From a bacterium (lineage in GTDB: Bacteria > Patescibacteriota > Patescibacteriia > 2-12-FULL-60-25): DNA of 64,000 nt. Positions within the stretch are counted from its first letter, which is position 1. Every line of letters begins with the position of its first letter. Below, piece after piece: positions 49,099 to 59,500 of this stretch. Where the stretch lies: assembly GCA_021796435.1 (NCBI GenBank), contig JAJYXM010000016.1, positions 936,625 to 1,000,624 on the forward strand. The letters are read 5' to 3'. A model generated the notes under the pieces. That model was not told the origin of the DNA, did no database searches, and saw nothing but the letters and a program-made list of their open reading frames with translations. The translations under genes were made by a program, and so were the position numbers.

Positions 49099-49200
49099 TC
49101 ATCCTCCGACTCCCGCCCGCAACGCCTTGCTTGCATGGCGGGCGCGGTGATCGGGGGATCCGGATTCCAGATTCCCCGGTTAAACCGTGGAATGACATCA
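49099..49200. repeat. Composite palindromic region between murD and murL
   Basis: gtcatcctccgactcccgcc ... ggcgggcgcgg and gattccccggttaaaccgtggaatgacatc-like text (in parts): two or more decayed REP-like units. No gene in 49048-49224. Confidence 0.6.
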
Positions 49201-49224
49201 GAAAAAAAGTATCGCATTTCATAT

Positions 49225-50586
49225 TTAGATCTCAAGATACAATTTCCTGAATTCTTTCGGAAGTCTATCCACATCCACGGCTTCTAGGAGCTCGCGTTCA
49301 AGCTTCGCGAAATTCGGGACCGTCTTTTCGACTTGATAGGTGAAATATTCCATGACGACTTCGCCGTCGTAGGAACCAGTGAGGTGGGCGCGACGCATGG
49401 CGACTTTCATCTCTTCCGGAGTGCCGACGCATTCGAACGGTTTGAAATCCTCCAGACCTAAAAGTTGCTTGAAGAGCGGCAACAGTTCCTGCCTTGAGTA
49501 CAAATCTTGTCCGAAGATGGAAATGAGCTCTGATCTTGAGAGCCAGGCCGAGAGCATGGCGAACACGAAAGCGCATTTGGGGCAGGCACAGCACCAATAG
49601 GCTCCGCGCTCAGAGATGGGCTGGTCGGACGCAACGACGAAATTCCGGTTGCAGCTGGAGAAGTCCTTGAAGTATTTTTTCTCGACGGCGAAACGTCTGA
49701 CGACTTCGAACTCGGTCAATGGCCGCAGGAGGGAAAAAGGCGTGACGCTAGGCGTAACGTATCGTTTTACGTAGGCTTGGACCATCCTTTCGAATTCTTC
49801 CGATTTGCTCCACTGATGATTGATGACGTTGCCGTAATATTCTACGTTGCCCTCTTCGGCACTCCGTTCGTTGGAAAAGACTATCCATCTATAATCGTAG
49901 ACCAAGGCAGCCAAGACACCCACGAAAGAATAGATCATGGAGATCGGGACATGTCCGTTGTAGACCTCGCTCCGCTTCGTCAGGTCGAGCATCGCCTGAT
50001 CGAGTTTGCGGTGGATGACCAAAGTCTCCATCCCGGCGGCCTGCGCCATCTGTTTTTGAACAAAGGAAGTACCCAACGAAATAAGCTTAAGTTCATAGCC
50101 TCCACGCCGCAACATCTCGAGACTGACAGCCGAATCTTTGCCGCCTCCGATAGGCACGAAGCAACGATCCTGCCTTTGGAGTTCGACGGCGTTCGGCGAG
50201 GCCATATCCGAAGACGGAAAATTGACCAGTCCTCGGTAATCTATCTGGTTGCGGAAAAAGAACTCCCCCAGCCCCTTGGTGTAAACGACGTTCCAGAATT
50301 CAGCCTGCTCCGGCGTAAGGAAATATCCTTCGATGCGGATGCGCTTGGCACAATGCATCTTCCAATAGCTGACGCCTAAAGCCAGGTGCAACGCTTGGAG
50401 GACCGATTGTTTCAGCAGCTCCGGGATGGCATGCCATACGTCGACATCAAAATCAGGCAGGATCAAAGATTCGCTGAAGTCGCGTCTATCCCCTGCACCG
50501 AGTTCCACGGTGTAACGGAACGTAAAGATACCCGCTGTCTCATCGACTTCGTAAGAGGTAAATGCGAATTGGTTAGCTTTGATCAT
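49225..50586 (-). CDS. murL: UDP-MurNAc-L-Ala-L-Glu epimerase (MurL-like)
   Basis: About 453 residues from the ATG at 50586 (MIKANQFAFTSYEVD); the longer frame overlaps the upstream gene. A PP-loop ATP-binding motif, FVPIGGGKDSAVSLEML, lies near residue 145; further on are SNERSAEEGN and a cysteine cluster YWCCACPKCAFVF, all matching my recollection of the MurL family. MurL converts the terminal L-Glu of UDP-MurNAc-L-Ala-L-Glu to D-Glu using ATP, replacing glutamate racemase. Adjacent to murD, which strengthens the call. Confidence 0.75.
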   Translation of the reverse strand: MIKANQFAFTSYEVDETAGIFTFRYTVELGAGDRRDFSESLILPDFDVDVWHAIPELLKQSVLQALHLALGVSYWKMHCAKRIRIEGYFLTPEQAEFWNVVYTKGLGEFFFRNQIDYRGLVNFPSSDMASPNAVELQRQDRCFVPIGGGKDSAVSLEMLRRGGYELKLISLGTSFVQKQMAQAAGMETLVIHRKLDQAMLDLTKRSEVYNGHVPISMIYSFVGVLAALVYDYRWIVFSNERSAEEGNVEYYGNVINHQWSKSEEFERMVQAYVKRYVTPSVTPFSLLRPLTEFEVVRRFAVEKKYFKDFSSCNRNFVVASDQPISERGAYWCCACPKCAFVFAMLSAWLSRSELISIFGQDLYSRQELLPLFKQLLGLEDFKPFECVGTPEEMKVAMRRAHLTGSYDGEVVMEYFTYQVEKTVPNFAKLERELLEAVDVDRLPKEFRKLYLEI

Positions 50587-50591
50587 AATCT

Positions 50592-51074
50592 TCAGAATCC
50601 GGTCGCCCATTCGGCGTAGCCCTCTCGGCAATGCAGGCCGACTGTTTTGGGTACCGCATCCAGATTGACGCCTGCCACATAGGCGTTCTGCCCGACTTCA
50701 TATATCACACCAGGCTTGATGACAGCAACCTGCTGGTCGTATGAGGTTGATGGTTTGTCAGAAGTATTGAAACGGAGTTGGTCGACCAAAATCCTATTCT
50801 TGTCGAAAGTCATGTTGCATGAAGTGAGGTCCATGTCGACGAATGACCTTAGTTTGACCAGGAAACCGTTGGGTTCGAGCCATGTGGTCCACGAAGTGCC
50901 ACTCCACATGATGTCGAGCGTACCGGTAGTAGAATCATGCCAATCGCCCGGCACGGTCTGCCAAGTCCCCGGAGTAACGGTATATGAGCCGAAAAAGCGG
51001 TCTTTGGCGAATAATGCAAGGACTACAAGGGCAAAAAGCGTGCCTGACCAGAAAAATATCTTAAGCACCAACAT
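50592..51074 (-). CDS. Exported single-helix protein, unknown
   Basis: 160 residues: N-terminal anchor (about 3-23, LKIFFWSGTLFALVVLALFA) and an external beta-rich domain of about 130 residues with two cysteines (DLTSCNM, GLHCREGY) that could form a disulfide. The start overlaps the phosphomannomutase stop by 14 nt. Family not recognised. Confidence 0.65.
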   Translation of the reverse strand: MLVLKIFFWSGTLFALVVLALFAKDRFFGSYTVTPGTWQTVPGDWHDSTTGTLDIMWSGTSWTTWLEPNGFLVKLRSFVDMDLTSCNMTFDKNRILVDQLRFNTSDKPSTSYDQQVAVIKPGVIYEVGQNAYVAGVNLDAVPKTVGLHCREGYAEWATGF

Positions 51075-52464
51075 AGGCGGCCAAGAATTCCTTCAGTTCA
51101 GCTGTGCGGCGGCTCAAGACCTCGTCGGTCTTGGCTTCAACCACCAAACGCAGAAGCGGCTCGGTATTGGAAGCACGCACGTTGAACCACCAATCTTCCT
51201 GTGGATTGGTCTTGTCCCTGAACTCCAACCTTACCCCGTCCAGCTCTGACTTGAAGGAGGCCTGCGCCGAGTATTTTTCGCTTAATGCCTTGATGGCCTC
51301 TGCCTTAGCGCTCAATTTGAAATTGATTTCACCGCTATTCTTGTAACGCAGTAGCGGCCGGATCAGTTCGGATAAGGTTTGGCCGGTCGTCGCCATCCGG
51401 CGCAAGACCAAAAGCATGGCCAGGTCGCTGCATTCGCAGTTCCATAGTTCGTGGAAATACATGTGCATCGAAATCTCACCGGCGAAAACAGCGCCCGTCT
51501 CACGCATCTGTTTCTTGATCAAGGCGTGTCCGACGCGGCTGAACTCGAACACTCCGCCCGCTTCTTTGACTGCTTCTTGGGCTGCCCATGAAGCGCGGAT
51601 GTCGATCAAGACCTTGCCGCCCGGATGTCCTTTCAGGATCTCTTGAGCCAAAAAAGCCGTCATCAAGTCACCCGGGATCGGCTCGCCATTCTCATCAATG
51701 AAACCGACTCGATCCGCATCGCCATCGAAAGACACCCCGAGATGACATTTTTCCTGCTTGACCTTGGCGATAAGTTCTTTAAGATTCTCTATCTTCAACG
51801 GGTTGGCTTCATGGTTAGGGAAAGTACCGTCGGGGATGAAATACATGGGCAAGGCTTCGAGCCAAGGCAAGCGCTCCAAGAGTCGCGGCAAGACGCTGCC
51901 GGCCATACCGTTGCCCGCGTCTATCGCGACCTTGAACTGCGGCATATCCGAGGGAAGCTTCGCGGAACGGATCACGAGTTCGATGTATTTATCGAGCGAC
52001 CCCGGTTCATCGACGGCCGTACCCGGATGATCCGCCTTAATCTGATCGCCGCGCTGGAAAGCGTCACGCAATTCCTCCATGTCGTTACCCTGGCCGACCG
52101 GCAGGCAGTCGCCATGGATGATCTTGAGGCCGTTGTAGATGCCTGGATTATGCGAAGCGGTCACCATGACGCCTAAATCGAAAGGCTCGAGTGATTGGGC
52201 AAGGCCTGTCAGGTTGTAGAACATGGGGGTCGAACATAATCCTATGCGGACGACGTCGACGCCTGATTCGGTCAGACCCTGGATGAGCATACTCTCCAAT
52301 ACTGGGGAGGTAGTACGCATATCGCGCCCGACCAGCACACGCTTGGGCTTGAAGTGGGCGGCTATGGAAAGCCCTAATCTTTTAGCGAATTCGCCATTCA
52401 ATTCTTCGGGCGAAAGACCGCGGATATCATAGGCTTTGAAGACTTTGGATAGATCCTTGCTCAT
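51061..52464 (-). CDS. manB: Phosphomannomutase/phosphoglucomutase
   Basis: About 467 residues from the ATG at 52464 (MSKDLSKVFKAYDIRG). Alpha-D-phosphohexomutase: active-site phosphoserine loop VTASHNPGIYNG, metal loop SFDGDADRVGF, sugar-specificity loop GEISMHMYF and C-terminal phosphate-binding RASNTEPLLRL. It interconverts hexose 6- and 1-phosphates for nucleotide-sugar synthesis. Promoter region divergent from lemA. The symbol is for the family; manB versus pgm specificity is not resolved. Confidence 0.93.
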   Translation of the reverse strand: MSKDLSKVFKAYDIRGLSPEELNGEFAKRLGLSIAAHFKPKRVLVGRDMRTTSPVLESMLIQGLTESGVDVVRIGLCSTPMFYNLTGLAQSLEPFDLGVMVTASHNPGIYNGLKIIHGDCLPVGQGNDMEELRDAFQRGDQIKADHPGTAVDEPGSLDKYIELVIRSAKLPSDMPQFKVAIDAGNGMAGSVLPRLLERLPWLEALPMYFIPDGTFPNHEANPLKIENLKELIAKVKQEKCHLGVSFDGDADRVGFIDENGEPIPGDLMTAFLAQEILKGHPGGKVLIDIRASWAAQEAVKEAGGVFEFSRVGHALIKKQMRETGAVFAGEISMHMYFHELWNCECSDLAMLLVLRRMATTGQTLSELIRPLLRYKNSGEINFKLSAKAEAIKALSEKYSAQASFKSELDGVRLEFRDKTNPQEDWWFNVRASNTEPLLRLVVEAKTDEVLSRRTAELKEFLAAYVGA

Positions 52465-52488
52465 AACTGGACGTTTTAGGTTATTTTC

Positions 52489-52494
52489 GCTATA
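52489..52494 (+). promoter_or_regulatory. Possible lemA -10 (TATATT)
   Basis: cgc-TATATT in the 84-nt divergent region between phosphomannomutase and lemA; leader of about 48 nt. No clear -35. Confidence 0.35.
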
Positions 52495-52548
52495 TTTTGT
52501 ACAGGATAACATCATTACTCACTAACCTAAAGCGCAAATAAAAAACAT

Positions 52549-53094
52549 ATGTTCATGTGGATATTAATAGTAATCGCCGTGGTCGTAGTCTGGGCCATCT
52601 TCACCTACAACGGCTTGATCACCCTAAAGAACAGGACCGACGAAGCTTGGTCGGATATCGACGTTCAGCTGAAACGCCGTTATGACCTTATCCCCAACTT
52701 GGTCGAGACGGTCAAAGGCTACGCAGCCCACGAGTCAGGAACATTCGAAAAAGTCGTGCAGGCACGTAATGCAGCCATGAATGCCCAAGGCGTGGAGAAC
52801 AAAGCTGCGGCCGAGAACGCATTGTCGCAGACCTTGAAGAGCATCTTCGCATTATCCGAAGCTTACCCGGAACTGAAAGCTAACCAGAATTTCCTACAGT
52901 TGCAGAAGGACCTGACCGACACTGAAGACAAGATCCAGGCCTCTCGCCGCTTCTACAACGGCAATGTCCGTGACTTCAACACCAAGTTGCAGGTCTTCCC
53001 GACCAACATGATCGGCAACATGCTTGGTTTCAAGAAATATGCTTTCTTCGAAATAGCGGAGGCAGAGAAAGCAGCACCGCAAGTCAAGTTCTAA
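52549..53094 (+). CDS. lemA: LemA family membrane protein
   Basis: 181 residues: short N-terminal membrane helix (about 2-20), then the conserved LemA helical core with LKNRTDEAWSDIDVQLKRRYDLIPNLVETVKGYA (by parts) and a C-terminal AEKAAPQVKF. Function is not known biochemically; it is often next to htpX, as here. First gene of lemA-htpX-clpC. Confidence 0.95.
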   Translation: MFMWILIVIAVVVVWAIFTYNGLITLKNRTDEAWSDIDVQLKRRYDLIPNLVETVKGYAAHESGTFEKVVQARNAAMNAQGVENKAAAENALSQTLKSIFALSEAYPELKANQNFLQLQKDLTDTEDKIQASRRFYNGNVRDFNTKLQVFPTNMIGNMLGFKKYAFFEIAEAEKAAPQVKF

Positions 53095-53099
53095 TAAAA

Positions 53100-53172
53100 A
53101 TCGTACCGCGTACTTCGTACCACGTACCAAAGCCTGTCGCGCAAGCGCACGAAGTACGCGGTACCAGGTACG
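53100..53172. repeat. Inverted GTAC repeat arrays between lemA and htpX
   Basis: cgtaccgcgtacttcgtacc on the left and gaagtacgcggtaccaggta on the right form two opposed arrays around agcctgtcgcgcaagcgc. This is the intergenic form of the arrays in pheT and dnaE and can fold into a long hairpin. Confidence 0.85.
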
Positions 53173-53178
53173 AAAACC

Positions 53179-54066
53179 ATGTATTCCCAGATCGACAGCA
53201 ACCGGCGGAAATCCTGGCTCTTGATTTTCGTCTTCATCGGCTTACTGGCTTTCGCCGGGTGGGTTTACGGTTATGTGGTGACGGATTATGGCTCGGGCGG
53301 ATTGATCCTGGCGCTGACCATCTCCATCGTCATGACGCTCATCTCCTGGTTCGCAGGAGATAAGATAGCGCTTTCCTCCAGCGGCGCGGTCGAGCTCACC
53401 GACCGTGCACAATTCCCTACCCTGTGGAATGTCGTCGAGAACCTCTCGATAACGGCGGGCACCCCCATGCCGCGCGTCTACATCATCGAAGACGATTCGC
53501 CGAATGCATTCGCGACCGGTCGCGATCCGGAACATGCTTCCGTAGCAGTGACTACAGGCTTATTGCTGCGCCTGGAGCGGCCGGAACTTGAAGGCGTACT
53601 TTCGCATGAACTCAGCCACATAAAAAATTACGATATACGCCTGATGATGCTGGTCGTGGTACTGGTTGGTACGTTGACCTTGATCGGCGACAAATTCATC
53701 CGCTTCGGTTTCGGCGGCAGACGGCGCAGGGACAGCGGCAACATACTCGCCATCGTCGGCATCGTATTCCTCGTCCTCTCCCCGCTCATCGGGCAACTGA
53801 TAAAACTCGCCATCTCACGGCGCCGCGAATACCTGGCGGACGCATCAGGCGCTTTGCTCACCCGCTATCCCGAAGGCTTGGCCAGGGCGTTGGAGAAGAT
53901 ACGCGATGCCGCGATTCCGATGCAGAAGACCTCCGTGGCGACCAACCATCTATGGATCTCGGAACCTACCGGCGGCGCGCGGGCGAAAGTAGCAGGCCTG
54001 TTCTCGACCCATCCGCCGATCGACGACCGGATAATGCGCCTGCGCCAAATGATCGATAACCGATAG
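53179..54066 (+). CDS. htpX: HtpX-like membrane zinc protease (M48)
   Basis: 295 residues. Two N-terminal membrane helices, the zinc motif LSHELSHIKNYD (HExxH) near residue 139, further helices (about 160-215) and a Glu in the ADASGALLTRYPEG segment as third ligand. Degrades misfolded membrane proteins. The start follows the GTAC repeat arrays directly; the usual ribosome-binding site is absent. Confidence 0.95.
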   Translation: MYSQIDSNRRKSWLLIFVFIGLLAFAGWVYGYVVTDYGSGGLILALTISIVMTLISWFAGDKIALSSSGAVELTDRAQFPTLWNVVENLSITAGTPMPRVYIIEDDSPNAFATGRDPEHASVAVTTGLLLRLERPELEGVLSHELSHIKNYDIRLMMLVVVLVGTLTLIGDKFIRFGFGGRRRRDSGNILAIVGIVFLVLSPLIGQLIKLAISRRREYLADASGALLTRYPEGLARALEKIRDAAIPMQKTSVATNHLWISEPTGGARAKVAGLFSTHPPIDDRIMRLRQMIDNR

Positions 54067-54078
54067 ACACATACGACT

Positions 54079-56538
54079 ATGCTTCTTCCCGAACTCTTCG
54101 ACCGTTTCACCACACATCTCAAGGAAGCGCTGCAGAAAGCGCTGGCTTTCGCGATCAACAACGGGCGCGATCAGCTCGAACCTGGAGACGTATTGGTCGG
54201 TCTGCTCTTGGAGAAGGGTTCGATCGCAGCGGAAGTCCTCAACAAGTCCGGACTGAAGGCCGAAAAAGCCAAAGAAGCCTTCTGCGGCAAACCGTCGAAG
54301 AAAACGGACCTGGCGACACCCGACCTCTCCCCTGCAGTAAAACGGCTGCTGGAGAAATGCGTATTGACCGCACACCTGAATGAGCACAAATACGTGGGCA
54401 CCGAACATCTGCTGCATGCTTTGATGGAAAGCGAATTCCCTGAAGTCACGTCATTCATCACCGGATCCGGAGCCGACATGCGTGCGCTGAAAGAGCATGT
54501 CAACGAAGTCCTGCGGTCCGCTTCACGCTTCCCGGAGCTGTTGCCGCAAGACGAGCACGAAGCGAACGAGATCCATCAGGAATTCCAGCGCCAGGATATG
54601 CCGCGCCAGGCCAGAGCTTCGGCTTTGGATGCTTTTACGCGTGACCTGACGCAGCATGAAAACACGGAAAAACTCGATCCGCTCATCGGACGCGACCGGG
54701 AACTCGATCGCGTCATCCAGATACTCTGCCGACGTACCAAGAACAATCCCGTACTGCTCGGGGATCCAGGCGTAGGCAAAACGGCTATCGTCGAAGGCCT
54801 GGCACAGCGCTTGGCTTCGGGTGACGTGCCTGATGCGTTGCACGGAAAGCGTCTGCTCTCCCTTGATCTGGCGTTGACCGTAGCAGGGACGATGTATCGC
54901 GGAGAATTCGAGGCAAGGTTGAAGCAGATCCTGGATGAAGCCAAGAACGATAAGGATGCGATCCTGTTCATCGACGAGATCCACAACATAGTCGGCGCAG
55001 GCTCGACAACAGGCTCGCTGGATGCGGCCAACATGCTCAAACCTGCCTTGGCCCGCGGTGAAATCCGTTGCATCGGCGCCACGACCTGGGCTGAATATAA
55101 AAAACATTTCGAACCTGATGCAGCGCTTGAGCGGCGTTTCCAACCCATCGCCGTGGAGGAGCCGGATGCGGAACAGACTTTGGGCATACTCCAAGGTCTG
55201 CAGAAGCAGTACGCCGAGTATCACCACGTCAGTTACTCAAGCGAGGCTCTGCGTGAGGCGGTCAGATTGTCCGAGAGATACATGACGGATCGGCTTTTCC
55301 CGGACAAAGCCATAGACCTGATGGACGAGGCGGCGGCACACGTCATATCGCGCCGAAAATCGACCGAACACATGGAGCGCTTGCGCTCGTTGGAAGTCGC
55401 TATCGCCGCCATGGAAGAGAACAAGGCCGAAGCGATAAGCAAAGGCGACATGGAAGAGGCCGAGAAGAACGCGGTGCGGGCCGAGGAACTACGCGAGAAT
55501 CTGCGCAGCCTGCGCGTCGGTCATGATAAGGAACAGCAAAAAGTCATGCCGGTCGTGGGACCGGAAGATGTGGCACGTGTCGTGGCCACAGCGACCGGCG
55601 TACCGCTTTCCACCATCCTCGCGAGCGAGAGGGAGAAGCTGGCTCTCTTGGAGAGCAAGCTGAAAGAGCACATTGTGGGACAGGAAAAAGCGCTCAAAGA
55701 AATCGCTCAGGTCGTATTGCGCTCCAGGCTTGGGCTAAGCTCTCCCACCAGGCCGAAATCATCCCTGCTCCTGGCCGGACCTTCAGGCACGGGAAAGACC
55801 GAAAGCGCCAGACAGCTCGCCAAACTTATTTTCGGACGCGAAGATGCGCTGATAAAGATAGACATGACGGAATTCTCCGAGGGGCATTCGCTCTCCAAAC
55901 TCATGGGCGCGCCGGCAGGATACGTAGGCTATCGGGATGCGAACAAACTGACGGATTCGATCAAGAAACGACCACACTCCGTCGTGTTGTTCGACGAGTT
56001 CGAGAAAGCGCATCCGGATGTGCAGAACGTCTTGCTGCAACTCCTGGAAGACGGCAAATTGACGGATTCGACCGGCAGGCCGGTGACGTTCCGTCATGCG
56101 TATGTGGTGCTGACCACGAATTTGGGCACCAACAGACTCACGCAGAAAGGCCTAGGATTCTCGGCTGATGGCGAGGATTTCGAGAAGACCGTCCGCGAAG
56201 AACTGAAGAGCATGATGCGGCCGGAACTCCTGAACCGTCTGGACATGATCGCGGTATTCAAACCCTTGGAACGTGACGACCTGAAAGTCATCCTCAAGCG
56301 CGAAATCGACGATGTGCTCGCCCGTGTGACCGAAGCCCAACAAGTCGCCTGCCTCATGAGCGACGACGTCATCGACTGGTTGCTCGACAAGCCTATGCCG
56401 CAAGAAGAAGGCGCAAGAGCGATCCGCCGCGTGATCGATCGGGAAATCGCCGCCTTGATAACCAAACTGGTCACCGACAAGCCGGGAAAGAAGAAAATCA
56501 CCATCAGGACTTCGAAAACCGGCCTGAAGATAGTCTGA
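54079..56538 (+). CDS. clpC: ClpC/ClpA-type AAA+ unfoldase
   Basis: 819 residues: two Clp-N repeats (about 1-145), AAA1 with GDPGVGKTA near 228 and Walker B ILFIDEIHN, a middle coiled segment (about 435-475), AAA2 with GPSGTGKTE near 566 and VVLFDEFEKAHPDV, and a D2-small domain. The IGL/F-type ClpP loop was not located by eye, so ClpP partnering is not certain. It starts 12 nt after htpX, giving a membrane/protein quality-control operon. Confidence 0.92.
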   Translation: MLLPELFDRFTTHLKEALQKALAFAINNGRDQLEPGDVLVGLLLEKGSIAAEVLNKSGLKAEKAKEAFCGKPSKKTDLATPDLSPAVKRLLEKCVLTAHLNEHKYVGTEHLLHALMESEFPEVTSFITGSGADMRALKEHVNEVLRSASRFPELLPQDEHEANEIHQEFQRQDMPRQARASALDAFTRDLTQHENTEKLDPLIGRDRELDRVIQILCRRTKNNPVLLGDPGVGKTAIVEGLAQRLASGDVPDALHGKRLLSLDLALTVAGTMYRGEFEARLKQILDEAKNDKDAILFIDEIHNIVGAGSTTGSLDAANMLKPALARGEIRCIGATTWAEYKKHFEPDAALERRFQPIAVEEPDAEQTLGILQGLQKQYAEYHHVSYSSEALREAVRLSERYMTDRLFPDKAIDLMDEAAAHVISRRKSTEHMERLRSLEVAIAAMEENKAEAISKGDMEEAEKNAVRAEELRENLRSLRVGHDKEQQKVMPVVGPEDVARVVATATGVPLSTILASEREKLALLESKLKEHIVGQEKALKEIAQVVLRSRLGLSSPTRPKSSLLLAGPSGTGKTESARQLAKLIFGREDALIKIDMTEFSEGHSLSKLMGAPAGYVGYRDANKLTDSIKKRPHSVVLFDEFEKAHPDVQNVLLQLLEDGKLTDSTGRPVTFRHAYVVLTTNLGTNRLTQKGLGFSADGEDFEKTVREELKSMMRPELLNRLDMIAVFKPLERDDLKVILKREIDDVLARVTEAQQVACLMSDDVIDWLLDKPMPQEEGARAIRRVIDREIAALITKLVTDKPGKKKITIRTSKTGLKIV

Positions 56539-56561
56539 GATTTCGACTAACCAGTCGAGAC

Positions 56562-59500
56562 TCAAAATGCGCGCAGCGGAATCTCGAACCAGAAAGTACT
56601 TCCTACCCCTTCCTTGCTGCGGAAACCTATATCACCAGAATGCTGCGTGATGAAATGTTTGGCCATGTAGAGGTCCAGACCGAAAGAATCCGGCTGCATG
56701 GCAGAGGCGTTGGATGCCCTGAAGAATCGTTCGAATACATGATGACGCTCGAGCGAGGGTATGCCTACGCCAGTATCTTCGACCTCGAAGTGCGCTCGAC
56801 TCCCTTTCTTCGAGAGTCTAATAGTTATTTTCCCGCCCTTGTTGGAATAAACCACGGCGTTATCCATCATCTTCTGGATCACGAACCTCAATTTTTCCCC
56901 GTCCCCTTTTATTTCGGGTAATGCGGTCTTAGGCTTGTCATACGTCAACTCCAATCCCTTCGCCAGCGCATGGGCTTTCATGTCATCCATAACCGCTACG
57001 ACCATGGAGTCAAGAGAAACGTCTTCGACCTTCACCAACTCTCGGCCTTCTTCCACGTCAATGGCCATCAGCAGGTCGTTGAGCCGATTGTTTATGTTCC
57101 CGCTGGATTCGTACGTATGACGCAAAAATTTTTCCTGCGCTTTGCTCAATTTACCCAGATGTCCGGTCAATAAAGTCTCTAGGTTCCAGATAACTGAAGC
57201 CAAAGGCGTGCGCAGTTGATGCGAAATAATATCCAAAAACCGACTACGGACCTCGCCGAGTTCCGCAATCTTCAATTCAGTTTCCTTTTTCCGCGTGATG
57301 TCCTGTGCCGTGCCGCGAAGACCCCAAATCTTTCCCGTGGAATCACGCTTGGCTTCGCCGCGCGCCACGATCCAGCGCGTAGAGGCTGTAGGCTTAGCCA
57401 GTTCCAGATCAAGTTCATAAGGCTCACCGGTCTCCATAGCCAACTTGACCGCGGCGTCAAGCCGTTTAGCGCTTTCCGCGGTATAAGCCTTCAGATGTTC
57501 GACGTAATTGGGCGGCGCTGTTTTAGGATCGAAACCGAAAATCCGATAATATTCATCGGACCAGAAAATGACGTCTTTCAAGGCATCCCAATCCCAATTA
57601 CCGATACGGGCGATTTCTTGGGCTTCTTTCAGGTGATGTTCGCTGGTCTGCAACGCCTTCATGACACGCTCAGTCTCAGTCACATCGACCCCGAATGAGA
57701 TGGTGGATATCTCCCTGTCAGGTGACGTAACCGTACTGTTCTGCCACGAAATAAACCTCTCCTCCCCCGATTTAGTCAGGATGGGATTTTCGAAGTTCAT
57801 GGGCATGCCGGCTTTTCCTTGTTGGAAAGACTCAAACGTCTCCCAGACCGAAGGAAACCTGTCTTTGGGTACAACCTTCTCGAACCACTCGACACCCAAC
57901 AACTCGTTACGGGTGTAGCCTGTAACCTTTTCCGCCGCTGCGTTGAAGAGCCTGACTTTTCCGGCAATATCCAGCCCGACTATCATGACATTCGCTGACG
58001 CGATCAATCTCTCCAGATATTCATGGGTCCTACGCAGCTCCGTCTCCATGCGTTTGCGCACCGTTATATCAGTCGCCACGCTCAACAGAAGATCGGTATC
58101 CCCCACTCTTATCGGCTCCATCGACAGCACGACCGTCACAATCTCACCATTCGGTCTCCGCAGGTCAGCCTCAACGTCACGTGCCGATCCCTGTTCCCTG
58201 ATCTGCTTGATCACTTCCTGCCTCTGCCCTGGCTTGGCCCAAATCTTCAGTTCCGCAGTCGTATGGCCGATGCACTCTTCCTGCCGATAACCGATCACGG
58301 CGCAATAGGCATCGTTTATCTCTACTATGCGGCCTTCTTTCAGTGTCGTGATGGCCATCAGATTAGGTGACGAATAGAATGCCTTCGCGAATTTATCTTC
58401 GCTGAACTTGGTCTTTGCTTCAGCCGTCTTCTTCTCGTGTCTTGCCCTAAGCGCCGTGATCCCATAGGAGAGATCGTCGGACAACTCTGTCAGGAGATCC
58501 ATCTCGTCCTGTCCGAACGCCTCGACTTCAGCCGAGTATATACAGAAAACACCGATTATCTGCTCATCGAGCGACAACGGTATCGCGACCATGGACTTGC
58601 AGCCTTGCTTGATCGCCACCTTGCGCCAGGAGCTGAAACTACGGTCAGCCAAGATGTCACGGATCATTACGGTTTCGCCGGTGCGTATCGCGCTACCTTC
58701 CGGGCCATACCCTCTTTCGTCCTCTGACCATGAAAATCCGGCTGGAGCTGCGGCAGCATCCAGTTTGACGCCTGCTTGTGCTGCCGGAAGGATACTTTTA
58801 TGTTCATCGTTTTCGGCATATCCGAACCAGGCAGACAGGTACCCTCCGACATTCACCACGACATCGCAGACATCCTGCAAAAGCTCCTTCTCGTCGCCAG
58901 AATAAACCAAAGCCTGGTTACAACCGCTGATCACCTTCAGGGCCCTATTGGCTTTCTTAAGCTCGTCCTCGCTCCTTCTGACCTCCGAATATGGTTCGGC
59001 GATGGAAGAGATGAATATGGCTTTATAGATGAGATAAAAGGCCGCGATCTTGAAGATGTGCCCAAGCAGGTTAAACGTGTCGTATGCGCTCGCATATAGC
59101 GTGAACGCGAGCTCACTGAAGATGCTCAAGATGAACGCCTGCATGCATAGGACCGAGATCTCGTCCTTCTCCCGTGTGTATCGGAAATAAAAAGCGACCA
59201 ATGCCAAGAGGAGCAGGCTGATTATGGTGTATTCAAAAAATATCTTGAGCGGAGTGAGCCCCGCCACCTCGATGAACATCAAAGGTATCTGATCCTGATA
59301 CCTAAGGACGAAAAAAGACACCAGGATCGAGATGAAGACGGACGGCAGCAGCAATGCGTACCTTGGGATCTTTCTTGACGACCTGGCCGAAGAAATGAAG
59401 GCACCAATCAAGAAAGACGCAGCGAAAAGCAACCGTGCCAGGATCCAGAATTGGATCCCTCGATTGGTCGTGCCGGGAAAAACTATTCCGGGCATGCCGG

